Of a stretch of DNA of 64,000 nucleotides, positions 45,740 through 55,200 are shown in pieces. The DNA is from Buttiauxella massiliensis (GTDB taxonomy: Bacteria; Pseudomonadota; Gammaproteobacteria; Enterobacterales; Enterobacteriaceae), in assembly GCF_902500225.1 (NCBI RefSeq), contig NZ_LR722650.1, positions 248,001-312,000 of the forward strand, written 5' to 3'. Under the pieces are notes generated by a model. That model made no database searches. It had not been told where the DNA came from and worked only from the letters and a program-made list of their open reading frames with translations. Numbering within the stretch: position 1 is the stretch's first letter; each line of letters opens with the position of its first letter. The translations under genes and the position numbers were made by a program.

Positions 45740-46589
45740 AATAAAATCTCCTGCATGTTGAGAATGAAAAAGGTGAGAGGAAAAAGAACCGGGCGGGTCC
45801 TCTTTTTCTTTTCGCGCTCATTCAGGCAAACACTGCGGGGAATGTGTGGGATTATATTCATGTAATACATTCAAAAATATAATAAAAAATCTTACAAATG
45901 ATACAATGTGCCAGTTGGTGTTACCGTTCAGCAGAAGCCTCTCAGGGCTGTCACAGAGTCAGTGCGTCTATGCATCAGGTCAGCCAGTTACTGCATGCTA
46001 CGGGCGTTCTGTGCGGCATAAACAGGGCAGAAAAGGGTGCTTATTACTGATTCAGGGCTGTGAAGTCGGGCATATTCAACCGCTGTCTGTTTATACAGTA
46101 TTTCTATGAATGGGTGATTTGTGACCTGTGGCTTTCTGTATGCGATTTTAAGAGGGTGAAGCCCTTACTGTATGGATTGCATTACCTGCATTCTTTAAAT
46201 GGCATACCGTGCGATGGGTGAGGTGGGTATTGTCCTGATTTTACCCGATAGGGTGAGAATAATAAAAAGAAGAGTGCCTTGTTTACAGGTTAAAATATCC
46301 ATGCTAAGCTCGGCTAATCCCTTCCGGGGTTGCTGTTATTATATATACTCTTATTGTTTTATTATGTTTGTTACTTCCTCTTATCTTCTTATTGTTACCT
46401 CTGATTTGTTAATTGTTCAATGAAGGACTTCATTTGTTTTAAGCCCTCCGCAGGAGAGCCATGCGGCTTGAGCTGACAAATAACAATTACTATATAATAT
46501 TAAAAGAAAAGAGAGTCTCCACAGAAGTGAAGACCCGTAACAATATTAATAAAAGAAGAATCAGAACTTCACTTTGTCAAAGTCTGTTT
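45740..46589. other. Gene-poor middle of the dif element
   Basis: 850 bp with no convincing gene; short frames at 45846-46109 and 46199-46423 have no RBS or recognisable product. Composition is mixed: a GC-normal block near 45.9-46.2 kb and an AT-rich tract near 46.3-46.6 kb. Contains the LexA-type box at 46083. It could hold an origin, an RNA gene or decayed phage genes. Confidence 0.5.
46083..46098. promoter_or_regulatory. LexA-type box
   Basis: CTGTCTGTTTATACAG fits CTGT-N8-ACAG. On the minus strand it reads TACTGTATAAACAGACAG, overlapping a promoter-like AT stretch, 344 bp before the HNH-like start. Confidence 0.5.
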
Positions 46590-47240
46590 CTAGAAACCAA
46601 AATCAATTGGCGTATTTCTGAATGCTTTATACTGACTGTCGTTCATTGGACTGAGCTTCATACCTTTAGTTCTTCTTAAAATATAAGAGCATGCATCATC
46701 ATCACCAGACTCAACTTTTGTAGACAGTACATTGCCATTTTGAGAAAACCATATTTTCACAGAGCATCTCTGTCCTTTCAAGGCGGGTGCATCAGCCCGC
46801 ATTTGGCCAAATACTTTTCGTATCTCCTCACCATAACTGTGTATCTCTTGTCTTTCTTTTATTTCTTCTGGCGATAAAGTTTTCGCTCTTGCTGATTTGC
46901 TTTCATCATTTATTTTAGATGGTTGTTTTCCTGCATTGCAACCCATGCGATATGCCTGAGCGATTTCAATATACTCAGCGCGTCCCATTCCATCTAATGT
47001 ATCTGCTTGCTCCCTGAATTGTCGTATTTTGCTTTCGCATACGGAGTCTCGACCTTGCATCGATTCTTTGGCTCCATTCAGGCACATCTCATAAACCACA
47101 TCCGGGCTGGCTATTCTCGACATATTTGCATAAGCGTTACACGTCGCATTTATTCTCAACAGTGCCGGATTTGCTGCTGTCGCTAGTGCAGGAAAGGTCA
47201 GGCATGCAGTTGCAGTCAAAGTCAGTATCAGTCGTTTCAT
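46590..47240 (-). CDS. Secreted protein with C-terminal TolA domain III
   Basis: 216 residues: signal peptide to about residue 22 (ALATAA), a Cys-rich helical middle (about 30-105; Cys at NATCNAY, YEMCLNG, SVCESK, GCNAG), a charged linker, and a C-terminal domain (about 130-216) matching TolA domain III. RCSVKIWFSQNGNVLSTKV parallels TolA TCTLRIKLAPDGMLLDIK, and FRNTPIDF parallels FKNAPLDF. The two cysteines (159 and 184) keep the 25-residue spacing of the TolA disulfide. TolA's membrane anchor and long helical domain II are missing, so the protein should be free in the periplasm. Confidence 0.82.
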   Translation of the reverse strand: MKRLILTLTATACLTFPALATAANPALLRINATCNAYANMSRIASPDVVYEMCLNGAKESMQGRDSVCESKIRQFREQADTLDGMGRAEYIEIAQAYRMGCNAGKQPSKINDESKSARAKTLSPEEIKERQEIHSYGEEIRKVFGQMRADAPALKGQRCSVKIWFSQNGNVLSTKVESGDDDACSYILRRTKGMKLSPMNDSQYKAFRNTPIDFGF

Positions 47241-47375
47241 TTAAATCGGGTCCTGAAGAAAAACAACAGGACGACCCGTAGTTCAGATAAAAGGCCGCAA
47301 GACATTTCAGCCGTTATGCGAACCAAGCGACAAATGAACGAACATGTTATGCATGGTAAAGACTAACCACGAAAT

Positions 47376-47429
47376 CACTGGATTCTGCCTTAACTTACCT
47401 TGGTGCGCATAATGTATATTATGTTAAAT
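47376..47429. repeat. dif: Chromosomal dif site with right copy of the direct repeat
   Basis: 47402-47429 holds XerC arm GGTGCGCATAA, centre TGTATA and XerD arm TTATGTTAAAT, identical in all 28 positions to E. coli dif as I know it. The 26 bp before it belong to the direct repeat shared with 44557. XerC/XerD resolve chromosome dimers here under FtsK control, so this marks the terminus. Confidence 0.95.
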
Positions 47430-47588
47430 TGCATATCAGGATACAAACTCGATACCATCTCAGAATTCACCAGGCTAACTCACCTCACCCTTTACCAGAT
47501 TCGCATGCGATTGCCCTTGGTTGAAACCAGGAAACAAAACGGAACTGAAATAGCTAACTGGCAGCCATCCACAGTTCCGTATTGCGTG

Positions 47589-47816
47589 CTAAAACACTTT
47601 TGATGAGTAATCGGATTTTACTTCGCTTTCTATATAAGTATTCAGGCCCCATCCAGCTCGAGCCAACTCTTTCATCTTTTCCAGATGTTCAGGTCCTGGA
47701 TGGCGAAGATCGTAGAGATAAACGTGATTATTTTTAAAACGGACTTTGATCGAGTTGGTATCAATCTGGAAACTGACAACTTGTGAATCGCCGCTGATGT
47801 TCGCGTAATTTTCCAT
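47589..47816 (-). CDS. KTSC-like small protein
   Basis: 75 residues with AGGA seven bases before the ATG. VVSFQIDTNSIKVRFKNNHVYLYD and LARAGWGLNTYIES follow the KTSC-domain pattern (a small beta barrel found alone or in phage proteins); function unknown. First gene on the far side of dif, so it may belong to the chromosome or be left from an earlier insertion. Confidence 0.7.
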   Translation of the reverse strand: MENYANISGDSQVVSFQIDTNSIKVRFKNNHVYLYDLRHPGPEHLEKMKELARAGWGLNTYIESEVKSDYSSKVF

Positions 47817-47907
47817 ATTGCATCCTGTTAGCTATGCCTGAACTCTGGCGAAGTTATCTATTAACCACGTTCCGCATTTCTATACAGGGTTGTAGCTCAC
47901 GATTTGG

Positions 47908-48648
47908 TTACTGGCCTGAATGAAACTTAATGGCGAAGCCTTGCTTCTGCCAGTGTTCCAGTTGTTCCTGTTGACGCAAAGTTAGTACCTTCCCTGTCCA
48001 GACAAAAATATGCTGGCCTGGAAATAATTCCGGTCGAGGTGAATCCAGAGGATCGGCCAGCACATCAGGACGCCAGCCATGCTGTGAAAGACGCCAGGCC
48101 TCTAGCCAAAGACGGGTTCTGTCCTCGCTTTCCCAGCCGATCAGTAAAGTGTCTTTACCTTCTTTGTTTCGAGAGTCAGCGAGGCGCTGGATAACGTACT
48201 CAATAAGCAATCCATCAAGAAGGCTAATCATTGCCCTTGCGGTATTTTTATCCAGGCCAAGACACTGACGTACCGGGATAAAAACATGGTCTATGAGGAT
48301 ATCAACAGCAAATACTTGACCTAAATCTGCAATTTTCGTGCGGAGTTTTGCGGGTTGTACAAGGCGCAGCACAGTCATTACTTCTTCCTGCTGTGAGCGC
48401 CATGCCTCATGGTCATGAGTCGTCGTCTGACTCGCTTCCAGCAATGCTTTAACCTTCCCTACGGACACGCCACTTTTTATCAGGCGTTTAATCTCTTCAA
48501 TACGCAGGATATCTTCGTCATCAAACTGTCGATGCCCGCCTTCACTGCGTTGCGGCTTGAATAATCCATAACGGCGTTGCCACGCACGCAGCGTGACAGG
48601 GTTGATTGCGCATCGTTCGGCAACTTCACCGATACTGTATAAGGTCAT
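47908..48648 (-). CDS. bluR: MerR-type repressor BluR
   Basis: 246-residue MlrA-like regulator: MerR HTH ([22 protein letters not shown], read in parts) with [18 protein letters not shown] and a C-terminal B12-binding-domain relative lacking obvious cofactor residues. In E. coli BluR represses ycgZ-ymgA-ariR, and light-activated BluF binds and removes it. Lies after bluF on the same strand; GAGGG precedes the start. Confidence 0.93.
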   Translation of the reverse strand: MTLYSIGEVAERCAINPVTLRAWQRRYGLFKPQRSEGGHRQFDDEDILRIEEIKRLIKSGVSVGKVKALLEASQTTTHDHEAWRSQQEEVMTVLRLVQPAKLRTKIADLGQVFAVDILIDHVFIPVRQCLGLDKNTARAMISLLDGLLIEYVIQRLADSRNKEGKDTLLIGWESEDRTRLWLEAWRLSQHGWRPDVLADPLDSPRPELFPGQHIFVWTGKVLTLRQQEQLEHWQKQGFAIKFHSGQ

Positions 48649-48704
48649 TAATCCCTCGTTGTGAGCTTAAAACGTCCATGTTGAAACTAACGACTCCGTG
48701 CTGG

Positions 48705-48734
48705 TTGTACAACCTTTTTTACATTGTACAACCT
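48705..48734. promoter_or_regulatory. Candidate BluR operator upstream of bluR
   Basis: TTGTACAAC at 48705 and again at 48724, 19 bp apart, separated by a T-rich run. The same half-sites at the same spacing occur upstream of ycgZ. Suggests autoregulation of bluR. Confidence 0.6.
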
Positions 48735-48737
48735 GAA

Positions 48738-49958
48738 TTAGAGATCTGCTTTCCTTTCAGGCCAGGCTACGGCGGATATGCCACTGAGTTGGGCACAGGC
48801 AAACAAGTTGCCCTGAAAATGCGAGATTCCGGCTGATTCCAGCCACATCCACTCCTCCGCCTTCTCCACTCCAACCGCCGAAATGGATATCTCAAGCGAT
48901 GCGCAGCATTTGATAATGGCCTGGATAATTGCCTGCCGTGGGCCACTTTTATGGACATCCTTAATCAGCGCGCGGTTAATTTTAATTCTGTCTGGCTGAA
49001 ACTGTGACAGCAGCAAAAGCCCACCAAATCCGGCGCCAAAGTGATCTATCGCTACGCTAATCCCTGCTGCTTTGAGTTGTCTGATTCCATCGGTGAACTC
49101 GTCAATGCGCGATATCACCTCGCTCTCAGTAAACTCTACGGTTACCTGCTCTGGAACAAGTCCATTTGTCTGAATCTCTCTTAACAAGAAATCAACCGCA
49201 TCAGGAATCATCACCAGCGTCATTGGCAACAAATTAACCGAAACAGACTGCTCGCCAAGTTTGAGCGCACTCGCCATCGCAAAGGCGACTTTTTTGCTAT
49301 TGAGGTCCGCCTCGTAAAGTGCCTTACCGCTTAATCCAGCAAAATAGGTGGCTGTTGAATCCCCGCCAGGTGTGCGCAGCAAAGCTTCAATGGACAAGAT
49401 TTTCTGAGCAAACGGGTCAACCATGGGCTGAAAAGCAAAACTACAATCTGCCGTGTTATCAGCAATAACAGCTTCGGTATGAACCCCTTTTTTGTCGGGG
49501 ATAAACACCCAGGAATCTGCAGGTGGAATTTCAAAATAGTTTTCTTTTTCAGTGGCTTCAACAAATGTACGCAAAAACTTAAGCGCACGGTCGTTGTAAA
49601 ATAGCTGGTACTTCGAAGTCCCTTTATCCAGTACAGCCTGTAGCACTTCATCCCTGTCGTACTCTCTTAAATCAAAGAGTTCCATACCGGTCTTTCCAAA
49701 CCGCCGTGCGGGAGCGTAATCACAAAGCAGCTCAACAATGTTGTAGTGGCGATTATCCTGGCAAATATGTTGGTAAATACTTAAAACGCTCTCTTCCGGG
49801 CCTTCAATCATCTGAAAGAAATGCGTGCCGTTGAACAGCAGTATGCCAGTCACGTCGGCCTGGTCATTTTTAACATTTGCAGCGGCAACCATATCTGTAA
49901 CTGATTGAAACGGTATGTTTTTACAGATATGACTGCGGTAAATGATGGTTGTAAGCAT
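48738..49958 (-). CDS. bluF: Blue-light sensor BluF (BLUF-EAL anti-repressor)
   Basis: 406 residues from MLTTIIYRSHICKN (the frame to 49988 is an extension). The BLUF domain (1-95) keeps Tyr7 and the DVTGILLFNG...FFQ stretch with the flavin Gln. The C-terminal EAL domain (about 155-400) reads IEALLR, so the signature EAL is present, unlike E. coli BluF. Metal and catalytic positions are nevertheless altered (DDFG is DHFG, KID is KIN, AEGVE is AVGVE). Loss of c-di-GMP hydrolysis is therefore expected; it should act by binding BluR. Confidence 0.94.
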   Translation of the reverse strand: MLTTIIYRSHICKNIPFQSVTDMVAAANVKNDQADVTGILLFNGTHFFQMIEGPEESVLSIYQHICQDNRHYNIVELLCDYAPARRFGKTGMELFDLREYDRDEVLQAVLDKGTSKYQLFYNDRALKFLRTFVEATEKENYFEIPPADSWVFIPDKKGVHTEAVIADNTADCSFAFQPMVDPFAQKILSIEALLRTPGGDSTATYFAGLSGKALYEADLNSKKVAFAMASALKLGEQSVSVNLLPMTLVMIPDAVDFLLREIQTNGLVPEQVTVEFTESEVISRIDEFTDGIRQLKAAGISVAIDHFGAGFGGLLLLSQFQPDRIKINRALIKDVHKSGPRQAIIQAIIKCCASLEISISAVGVEKAEEWMWLESAGISHFQGNLFACAQLSGISAVAWPERKADL

Positions 49959-50230
49959 GCTGTGTCCAATAGAAAGCTGTTTAGGCATTTACAGTAGCAG
50001 ATGACTTGCCAAACCACCCACTTAAAATACATTAAAATTAATAACTTATTAACAATAACTAAACACATGTACGCTTGAATTCGCATGTTTTTGGCCATTG
50101 CGGAGGCCATGAAATGATTAACCTATACAGTGAACGTTGCAGACTCAAACTACTTACCAAGCTAACTAATTGAAATTAAATGTATAGCATTTAATGCTTA
50201 AGCTTTTAAGAAAAATCCTTACACTTTTCT

Positions 50231-50271
50231 ATGTACAACTTTTTAATCATTGTATAACTTTATTTGTACAT
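50231..50271. promoter_or_regulatory. Candidate BluR operator upstream of ycgZ
   Basis: ATGTACAAC (50231) and TTGTATAAC (50250) are 19 bp apart, then TTGTACAT at 50264. Same half-site and period as upstream of bluR. Lies 35-75 bp before ycgZ. Confidence 0.62.
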
Positions 50272-50305
50272 ATTACTAAATACTGCATATTTACAGGAGT
50301 GACTG

Positions 50306-50545
50306 ATGCAACAGAACAACTACGTACCCGATACAGCTAACGCTATCACCCGATATTTCTCCAAAGCGGCCCTGCCTTCCCAGCAGGAAACACTCGGGCA
50401 AATAGTGGTGGAGATCCTGAGCGACGGACGCAGTTTGAACCGCAAAGCAATCTGTACAAAATTGTTACGTCGGGTTGAAGAAGCATCAGGTCCTGAAGAA
50501 GAGAGTCACTACCACACTTTGATTGGCATGCTTTTTGACCGTTAA
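50306..50545 (+). CDS. ycgZ: Connector protein YcgZ
   Basis: 79-residue small acidic helical protein: DTANAITRYFSKAALPSQQ, ETLGQIVVEILSDGRSLNRKA. Close to E. coli YcgZ. First gene of ycgZ-ymgA-ariR, which feeds the Rcs phosphorelay and lowers curli expression in blue light or cold. AGGAG lies six bases before the ATG. Confidence 0.92.
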   Translation: MQQNNYVPDTANAITRYFSKAALPSQQETLGQIVVEILSDGRSLNRKAICTKLLRRVEEASGPEEESHYHTLIGMLFDR

Positions 50546-50712
50546 GTTCAAACGGCTATAGCGCAAATTACTGGCTTTTTAGATCAACACTTGCGGGAGC
50601 ATTATTTCGGGCAATATAGAAAGCCTGGCAACCTTCAGCTGACCTCCTGAACGAGGGCTGATTTCAAGCCACATTTCGGTAACGAAACACGGTGGCAAGA
50701 AGAGACGCAGTT

Positions 50713-51036
50713 ATGAGCAGAAGTAAAAGAGAGCAACAAATCGATCAACTGATTGGAGAAGCAGTTTTATCAATCCTTTACGATAACGGACCCATCAGTA
50801 CCCGGTCCCTGATTGAAAAACTGCAAGCAATGGAAGCGTCAGAAAGAGATGCACAGAGGCGAAATCTGATAGCGGACGTCATTGCCGATATCAGTCACCA
50901 ACGCCTGGGCATTTCTCGACGTAATTCAGTTTCGGCTCAACAGCAGTGGGACATGGAGAGCCCGATACAACAAAAAAACAAGGCATATCAGTTATTCGAC
51001 GATAGCCCTGATCCTGGCAGTAGTAAAAAACACTGA
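50713..51036 (+). CDS. ymgA: Connector protein YmgA
   Basis: 107-residue small helical protein from MSRSKREQQ; it shares IGEAVLSILYDNGPISTRSLIEKL (read in parts) with YmgA. About 17 residues longer than the E. coli protein through a polar C-terminal tail. Second gene of the BluR-regulated operon; a 150-bp gap after ycgZ. Confidence 0.82.
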   Translation: MSRSKREQQIDQLIGEAVLSILYDNGPISTRSLIEKLQAMEASERDAQRRNLIADVIADISHQRLGISRRNSVSAQQQWDMESPIQQKNKAYQLFDDSPDPGSSKKH

Positions 51037-51073
51037 CTGCCCTACACACTCAACTTACTCATGGTGAAAGTAA

Positions 51074-51352
51074 ATGACCCAGATGACGCTTCATAAATCA
51101 GAAATTTATGCCACCCTGCCAAACACAGCTTTGACCGCATATTTTCGTAACGCTGGCGACATGCTGGCTGATGAGGCCGTATTACTCGGAGCGGTAATAC
51201 GCAGCATTCTTGCTACTGATGGACATTTAACTAATAAAGCCATAATTCAGCGTTTGATTGAGGCTATTGAATCCACTGATGATGTCGTCACCATCGACAT
51301 CGTGCGTAAAACCCTTGAGATTGTTGTTGACCATACTTTTGATGATATTTAA
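51074..51352 (+). CDS. ariR: Connector protein AriR (YmgB)
   Basis: 92-residue Hha-like helical dimer protein: ALTAYFRNAGDMLADEAVLLG, IVRKTLEIVVDHTFDD match AriR. In E. coli AriR affects biofilm formation and acid resistance through RcsCDB signalling. A second in-frame ATG at 51083 could also be used. No ymgC homologue follows. Confidence 0.88.
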   Translation: MTQMTLHKSEIYATLPNTALTAYFRNAGDMLADEAVLLGAVIRSILATDGHLTNKAIIQRLIEAIESTDDVVTIDIVRKTLEIVVDHTFDDI

Positions 51353-52212
51353 TCGTGCAGCAATAGTATCAATTTTCCATTTCTTGAATGCTCGACTTCA
51401 GAAAATAGAAAAGTAAGCTGTCATCCCTACTCCGGGATGACAGCAAAATCAGCATGCTAATTGCACAGTGTTATTACGTAATGAAAATACCCCCACCATC
51501 ATATGGTGATATTAATGATTTTTATAAAAGTGATAGCATAAATACTTAGCCGACATAGAATCGAAACGTAAAGAAATGAAAACATCACCTATCATTATTA
51601 ATGATGAGATTTTTTATCATTTGACTTTTTTGGCAAAAGGCTAAACGTCTAAGTCATGGTTACAGTGTTTAATGATGAGGCTTATCAATCTATTATATTA
51701 TCCACCCTCACCTAATCCCGTAAGAAAAACTTGCTACCCACCCCCATCAAATGAAGAAAATAACGTATTGTGATTACTGTTCGTCAGAATTGTTTCAACT
51801 TTTATTTTTTCTCATAAAAAAGCATGAGAGAAGTAACGCAAAGAAAAACCATAGTTATTAATATAACAAAAGTGTCATATAGGGTAAAAACCTCAGCCAT
51901 ATACACGAGTCATCAGTATTTAAAACCCTCCGCCTTGAATGCACCTGCAAATTCAAAAGGCTGAGGCTGTCTTTAACTTAATTAAAATTATCTTTGCAAG
52001 CGAGGAAATAAACTTATTCAGCTAAGTATTTTTACAGGGAGAATAACTCTTATAAGGTAGCCAATATTTTTATTACATAAAAATGGACCTTGGTTGCGAC
52101 ATTGCAACTCGATAACTCATTTCAATACACACGGTTCATTCTCCTGCCTTTTTTGAAAAAGACGGGACGAGTGATGATAGCTAGTTCAAGGTAAAGATAG
52201 GGGTAATTATTT
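51353..52212. other. Long intergenic region before the peroxidase gene, 860 bp
   Basis: No gene of reasonable quality on either strand. AT-rich, with a perfect 11-bp inverted repeat (GCTGTCATCCC, 51417-51427; GGGATGACAGC, 51434-51444) after ariR that may terminate that operon. The rest probably holds the promoter and upstream control region of the peroxidase-exporter operon, and possibly an H-NS-bound AT tract. Confidence 0.6.
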
Positions 52213-55200
52213 ATGGCCTCACAATATGACTTTACTGTCACGCTGCACGATCTTGCTTTTATTCTCAAGCAGATAAAGATATCTGAAGCAGCGACAAACT
52301 CAGACGGAAGTGTTAATGGCGATGCACTTCGAGATTTAGTTTCCAGTCCGTTATTACCCTACGGTATCCGTACCGTAGATGGCTCGTGGAATAACCTTCT
52401 TCCGGGTCAGGAGCTATACGGTTCAGCCGATCAAAACATGCCAAGACTAACCGAGCTGAACTGGCAGGATGCGGATGCCATGACCAGTTATACCCAACTC
52501 GGTGGCACGGTCGTTGATGCAGACCCGCGTATTATCAGTAACTTGATATCGGACCAAACCGCTTCCAACCCGGCAGCAGTCGAAGCGCATAATGGCTTAC
52601 AAGATGCCCCTGGAGGAGGAACCACATCGGCAAATGGTAGCTTGTCGATTCCTAACCTGTCTCCGGATGTGGGTTTGTCCCCTGCTTTCAATGGCTGGAT
52701 GACATTATTCGGGCAATTCTTTGACCACGGTCTGGATTTAATTCCAAAGGAGGGAAACGGCATTGTATTCATTCCACTGCAACCCGATGATCCCTTATGG
52801 AGCGATGATTTAGGCGCCAATAACTTCATGGTATTAACCAGGGCAAAAGTTGATGCCAACCATGAAACTGTCAACCTCACCACCCCCTTCATCGATCAAA
52901 ACCAAACCTATACCTCCCACCCTTCACATCAGATTTTCATCCGCGAATACGTCATGATTGATGGAAAACCTGAACCTACCGGCAATTTATTAGGTGGTGC
53001 GAACGGTGGGCTGGCAACCTGGGCTGATGTCAAAAACCAGGCTGAAACCATGCTTGGAATTAAACTCACCGATCAGGACGTGTTTAATGTTCCGCTGCTG
53101 GCCACTGACCGTTACGGCAACTTGATCTTAAGTGAAAATGGCAAAGTGCAGATCGTTACCACTTCCGGGCTGGTTGAAGCGAATGGTGATTTTTTACCCC
53201 CAGGAACGTTGCGCACCGGGCATGCTTTCCTGGACGACATTGCCCACACTGCTGCACCAAAAGCAGGGTTGTTGGCCGATGACGATGATGTGATTGGTGG
53301 CGTTCAGGTCGCCGGAACCTACGATGACGAACTGCTCGACCGCCACTTCATCACCGGTGATGGACGTGGCAACGAAAACATCGGTTTAACCGCGGTGCAT
53401 GCCGTCTTCCACAGCGAGCATAATCGCCTGGTGGAAGAGTATAAAACCACCCTGCTGGCAACCGGTGATATCGATCTTATCAACCAATGGCTAATGCCAG
53501 CGCACCAGATAACTGAGCTCCCAGCCGATACCGGCACCCTGGTCTGGAATGGTGAGTATTTATTCCAGGCAGGTCGTTTCACCACGGAGATGCAGTATCA
53601 GCACCTGGTCTTCGAAGAGTTTGCCCGCACCGTACAGCCTGCTGTCGACCCGTTTGTGTTCTCCAATACGGCAGACATTAACCCGCTGATTTTTGCTGAG
53701 TTCGCACACGTGGTTTACCGTTTTGGCCACTCTATGCTGACAGAAACCGTAGCGCGTACCGATATCGATATGCAAAACGGTGACATTGGCCTGATTGAAG
53801 CGTTCCTGAATCCGGTCGCCTTTAATGAAATTAACGGTGGTGCGGTTTCCGATGAACAAGCAATTGGCGCGATTGTTCGCGGTATGACACGGCAAGTCGG
53901 TAACGAAATTGATGAATTTATTACCGATGCGCTGCGTAATAACCTTATCGGGTTACCGCTTGATTTAGGTGCTCTTAACATTGCTCGTGGCCGTGATACG
54001 GCAATGCCAACACTGAACCAGGCCCGTGAGCAGTTCTTTGAACTTAGCGGCAACAGTGAGCTGCGCCCTTATACCAGTTGGGCCGACTTCACTACATACC
54101 TGAAAAACCCGGCCTCTATCATCAACTTTATGGCCGCTTACGGTCAGCATGAGTTGATTCTTGGCGCTACCACCATTGAAGGCAAACGCGATGCGGTGAA
54201 CTTCCTGCTGTTTGGCGATGGCACTTCCCAACCGCCTGCCGATGCGATGGATTTCTTCAACAGTACCGGCGCGTGGGCCACTAAAGAGTCTGGCCTGAAC
54301 ATGGTCGACTTCTGGATTGGTGGGCTTGCTGAGCGGAAGAACGAGTTTGGTGGGATGCTGGGTTCTACCTTCAACTTTGTCTTTGAAACGCAAATGGAAA
54401 TGCTGCAAGACGGCGACCGCTTCTACTATCTGAGCCGAGCTCAGGGTCTGAACATGCTCAACGAGCTGGAAGCCAACTCATTCTCCGCGCTGGTTATGCG
54501 CAACAGCGACCTTGGGGAAAATGGTTCGTCTCACCTGCCCGCTAACCTATTCCAGACTCCAGACCATATTTTCGAAGTGAACCGGGCTCTGCAAACAGAA
54601 GCTGACCCAAAGTGGGGTAACCCATTAAAAGATCTCTTATCGCCTTTGCTGACACGACGCGCTGCCACTCAGGATGTTAACGGCGATGGCGCAGCTGACG
54701 GCGCTTACCTTAAATACACCGGCGATGGGCATGTGGTGCTCGGTGGTTCTGCTGGTAACGATACGTTAATCGGCGGTAAAGGCATCGACAGCCTGTGGGG
54801 TGATGGTGGCGATGACCGCCTTGATGGTGGCGACGAAGCGGATGTGGTTCACGGTGGTGATGGTAATGACATTATTACCGACACCGGCACGCCAGTTGGC
54901 GATGCAGACTTCCTGCACGGCGACGCAGGTCATGATGTCATCTTCTCCGGTAACGGTAACGATCTGGTATTCGGCGGCAGTGGCAGTGATTTTGTGGTGG
55001 TTGGCGAAGATGCCCAGGAAGTGTTTGCTGGCCGGGACAATGACTTTGTTCTGGGTGGCTCCGGCGCTGATGCTCTGCTCGGTAACGAAGGTGATGACTG
55101 GCTGGAAGGTGGTGACGGGTTTGACTCACTGACGGGTGAAAACTCCGAGTTGTTCTTCAACAGTACTATCGTTGGCCACGATGTGCTTAACGGCCAGGGT

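Larger units (their letters stand above)
44594..47412. mobile_element. Putative Xer-integrated element at dif, about 2.8 kb
   Basis: Segment bounded by two dif-type sites in the same orientation, with no integrase or transposase. It is more AT-rich than its flanks and holds two genes of phage or plasmid character (HNH-like and TolA-domain) and a LexA-type box. This is the organisation expected of integrative elements that use host XerC/XerD, such as CTX-type phages or IMEX. The actual attP structure is inferred. Confidence 0.65.

Noticed and set aside
45846..46109. 87-codon plus-strand frame near the LexA-type box
   Set aside because: Starts inside the gap with no RBS and has an atypical composition; no domain pattern seen.
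46199..46423. 74-codon plus-strand frame in the middle of the dif element
   Set aside because: No RBS, strongly hydrophobic and Cys/Tyr-biased translation from AT-rich DNA, no recognisable family.
47400..47603. 67-codon frame beginning at dif
   Set aside because: Its start codon lies in the dif core, with no RBS; a short helix-turn-helix-like stretch was noted but is not enough to call a gene.
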